Shown: positions 61,144-64,000 of the stretch, piece by piece
Layout of the letters: every line of letters begins with the position of its first letter
Numbering within the stretch: the stretch's first letter is position 1
Notes under the pieces: generated by a model
What the model saw: only the letters and a program-made list of their open reading frames with translations
What the model was told of the DNA's origin: nothing
Databases searched by the model: none
Position numbers and translations under genes: made by a program
Assembly: GCA_947471745.1 (NCBI GenBank)
Contig: CANJKZ010000774.1
Coordinates: 3,206,001 to 3,270,000 of the forward strand
DNA from: Closterium sp. Naga37s-1
Taxonomy: Eukaryota; Streptophyta; Zygnematophyceae; Desmidiales; Closteriaceae
Length of the DNA stretch: 64,000 nucleotides
Reading direction: 5' to 3'

Positions 61144-64000
61144 CTAATTACTTTCTCGTTTGCTATATAGATTTGCGCAACTTGGCGAGGTTCACAAACT
61201 TCTTGACGGAAATGAACAAACAGTAGTATTTGTTCACGCATGACGTTTTCTTTATCGGCATCACTGTGGTAGTTTACATAACGGAAAATTTTTCTCTTTA
61301 ATCGCTTGCGATAAAATCTTTTCCTGATAGACATATCGGGACCTTCTAAACTCTCTTCATTTGCTTCCTCATATTCAGATGAGAAATCGGCGAAACATAC
61401 GGACTCTAAAGATATTGGTCGATATATATATCGATCCAATAGTGCATACGGTTTGAAAATGTCAGTCGATTGTGGGTCCAAACCTTCCAATTCAGCTTAT
61501 GTTTTCAATAGTAACAAACGTTTTTTAGGATGATTCGTGTTAATAAATATCACACTACGAGTGGATTTTTTATATGGAAGGCTCAGAAAAAGATATATCG
61601 CCTCTTGCGCGCTTATTTCCTGAGTATTGAGTATGTAATTTCCGAGGTCGCGAAGAACATGTAAAATGCCTGTGCCTTGAATTGCTGCGAACTTTTTTGC
61701 GTTTTCAATAATTTTACTTACTCCTTTACCCGATTTCGTCATATATGCAGCAATATATGTTTCCACACTATATGGATCGATACACAACTGAATGTCCATA
61801 TTTCCACGCCAAACTGAAAGTATCGTCTTGTTAAAATTGTTCACGTAACAGTCCCGTACATCCCTAGCATGCAAAATTGTTCCTTTTTTCAGGCCTACTT
61901 GTCAAATATAGGAGGAGTACGGCCTAGGCTTAGTAGCCTAGGCCACAGTAGGACTAGAACGAGGAGGCGCCAAGTACAAGCTAGGAACGTGTGCACGAAC
62001 AGAATTGAGAAGGGATGATTGAACTAGCAAGCAGCAGGATACAAATAGCAAACCCTAAGGGGTTGTACTCACTATTGAGTGCCCCACTGCAGGCTACACA
62101 AACAACATATTCTGACACACCCCCATAGCCAAAGTGGGGTGTAATCAGCACAATGAGCAGGCAGTGCAATAGTTCACAATTATCAGCAAAGCTAGAGGCT
62201 ATCACAGAGGGCAAGTGAGGAGGAGGAGGGACTGTGAGGGGAGAGAAGATGGGAGGCGACGACTGAAGCTGCAGACACACGGGCAACAGAAGCGGCTGAC
62301 ACAGTGGCGGCTGACACAGTGGCTACCGAGGCAAGGGCCCCGGACTACTGGAGTAACTGGCTCTGCGGCTACGACGAGCGGCAGAAGCAACGGACCCACG
62401 GGCGACTGGTGCAGCAGGCTCTCTGAGCTACCGGCGACAAGGGCCCCGGAATACAGGAGTAACAGGCTCTGCGGCTGCGACGAGCGGCAGGAGCAACGGA
62501 CCCACGGGCAACAGGTGCAGCAGGCTCTCTGAGCTACCGGCGACAAGGGCCCCGGAATACAGGCGCTGCGGACGACACGACGGCTGCCTCCACTCAACCT
62601 CCCCCAACTGTCCCACACCCCCCTACACACACCCCCAGTTTCACCCCTAGCTCCACTCCCACTTCACCCCCCTAGCTCCACTCCCCACAGCTCCCACACC
62701 TCCACCCCCCTCAGCGGCAGCTGCAGCAGTGGGAGACGAAAAAGGAGGAGGGGAGAACCCACACCTCTCACCCCCATGCTTGCCACCCCACACCCCCACC
62801 ACCGCGGAACGCACGGCGGAATGGGAGCAATGGGCAGCACGGGGGGGGGGGGGGGGGGGGGGGGACGGGACGGGCTTCCGCAGGGGCGGCTCGCGCGGGT
62901 CCTGGGGCGGCTGCTGCAGGCACGGGCTGCTCCAGGGGCGGCTGCTGCAGGCACGGGCTGCTCCAGGGGCGGCTGCTGCAGGTGCGGGCTGCTCCAGGGG
63001 CGGCTGCTGCAGGTGCGGGCTGCTCCAGGGGCGGCTGCTGCAGTGGCGGGCGGCTCCAGGGGCGGCCGCTGCAGGTGAAAGGTAGGAGGAGGGGGGGGGG
63101 GGGGGGGGGGGGGTGGGGGGAACGCACGGCCCCCAGGGCGCCCCGAGGGGCGACGAGAAGGGAGCCGCGCGGCCCCCCCCTGGGGCGCCGCGACGGGCAC
63201 CAGGGAGGGCGCCGCGACGGGCCCCCAGAGCCGCCTCGACGGGCGACGGGGAGGGCGCCGCGCGGGCCCCCCGAAGTCGCCTCGACGGGCGACGGGGAGG
63301 GCGCCGCGCGGGCCCCCCGAAGTCGCCTCGACGGGCGACGGGAGGGGACCGCGCGCGGCCCCCGTGGTCGCCTCGACAGGCGACGGGAGGGGACCGCGCG
63401 CGGCCCCCGTGGTCGCCACGACGGGCGACTGGTAGGGAGGCCGCGCGGGTCCCCGAGGTCGCCTCGACGGGCGACGGGAGGGGAGGCCGCGCGGTTCCCC
63501 GAGAGCGCCTCGACGGGCGCTTCGACGGGAGGGGACCGCGGAGGCCCCCCCAAGGGCACCACGACGGGCGCCACGGAAGGGAAAACCGCCAGGCGCCCCG
63601 AGCGCGCGGTGGGCAGAAATTAGGGTTTCGCCGCCGCGCACCACGGGGCGCGCGGCGGACACTGCGGCAGCGGAAGCGGGTGGTGGGCCCATACACAGGA
63701 AGGCGGCAGACATGCCGCCCTCTGATACCATGTCAAATATAGGAGTACGGCCTAGGCTTAGTAGCCTAGGCCACAGTAGGACTAGAACGAGGAGGCGCCA
63801 AGTACAAGCTAGGAACGTGTGCACGAACAGAATTGAGAAGGGATGATTGAACTAGCAAGCAGCAGGATACAAATAGCAAACCCTAAGGGGCTGTACTCAC
63901 TATTGAGTGCCCCACTGCAGGCTACACAAACAACATATTCTGACACTACTCGCAGACAATTAATGTAGTCGTCGTATGTTAGTCGCACCGTGTCCAAGAA
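61144..64000 (-). pseudogene. Helitron-type helicase-like ORF fragment, AT-rich, split by an LTR element
   Basis: The minus-strand sequence 64000-63951 continues in frame at 61894, once 61895-63945 is left out. It reads YDDYINCLRVGLKK, then DVRDCYVNNFNKTILSVWRG, NMDIQLCIDPYSVETYIAAY, MTKSGKGVSKI and further on LDPQSTDIFKPYALLDRYIY. This order matches the linker between the Helitron Rep-like region and the helicase in Helitron and PIF1-like proteins. One TAA interrupts it near 61497. It ends at the LTR of element 5 (61143) and continues off the window upstream. Its base composition is much more AT-rich than all neighbours, suggesting a different origin. It could instead come from a large DNA virus or a transferred helicase gene; assignment is by motif memory only. 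Confidence 0.55.
61900..63945 (-). mobile_element. Small non-autonomous LTR element (2046 bp)
   Basis: The LTRs are 61900-62117 (218 bp) and 63731-63945 (215 bp); they differ by a 3-bp gap and one base. The TSD is a perfect CTACT (61895-61899 and 63946-63950). On the minus strand the primer-binding site TGGTATCAGAGGGC follows the 63731-63945 LTR, and the polypurine tract GGCTATGGGGGTG precedes the other. The interior is GC-rich with G-runs near 62840-62864 and 63089-63115, a 30-33-bp repeat around GGGCGGCTGCTGCAGG (62885-63075) and a longer one around GCGCGGGCCCCCCGAAGTCG (63180-63540). No gag or pol. Confidence 0.94.

Overview
The window is eukaryotic nuclear DNA from a green (streptophyte) lineage. 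This rests on spliced genes with GT-AG introns for the spliceosomal protein SmF and the HSP90 co-chaperone p23, plant-type tRNA genes, and a heavy load of Ty1/copia elements primed by an initiator-Met-type tRNA site. The GC-rich Copia family, low-complexity coding tracts and mixture of host genes with nested elements suggest a charophyte alga, perhaps a desmid such as Closterium; that is an inference, not proven here.

Layout. 1-3511: SmF (minus, 3' end off the window) and p23 (plus) stand head to head. 3772-19221: a 5'-truncated non-LTR retrotransposon (minus) is split by a Copia element in its 3' UTR (3938-8921) and by a solo-LTR-like sequence (9020-17133). The solo LTR is split by a second Copia element (9096-16835), which carries a 345-bp miniature LTR element (14452-14796). 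Target-site duplications (TSDs) of 5 bp support the order. 19226-20900: an array of short hairpin motifs, then tRNA-Ala(AGC) and tRNA-Phe(GAA). 21385-32990: one large minus-strand gene for a predicted Golgi type II membrane glycosyltransferase (fucosyltransferase-like). Nearly every internal exon is present in 2-4 tandem copies, short TTTTGAG palindromes are scattered among them, and a small LTR element sits at 22252-23676.

33000-36250: a mostly unassigned stretch and a two-exon gene for a secreted His/Asp-rich, Cys-rich protein (35115-36013). 36803-64000: stacked retroelements. These are a truncated Copia element (36803-43919) holding a small non-autonomous LTR element (42062-43589); a fragment of a different Copia family (43920-45166); a degraded Copia element (46517-49721); a gag-less Copia element with mismatched LTRs (49722-61143) that contains an almost complete Copia element with 867-bp LTRs (52756-58965); and an AT-rich Helitron-helicase-like ORF (61144-64000) split by a third small LTR element (61900-63945).

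The host genes are unrelated housekeeping or secretory genes with no shared pathway. The mobile elements interact: autonomous Copia elements could serve the small non-autonomous elements, which share their primer-binding site, polypurine tract and LTR ends. Exon boundaries were derived by eye from reading-frame continuity, splice sites and family knowledge; no transcript data were available.
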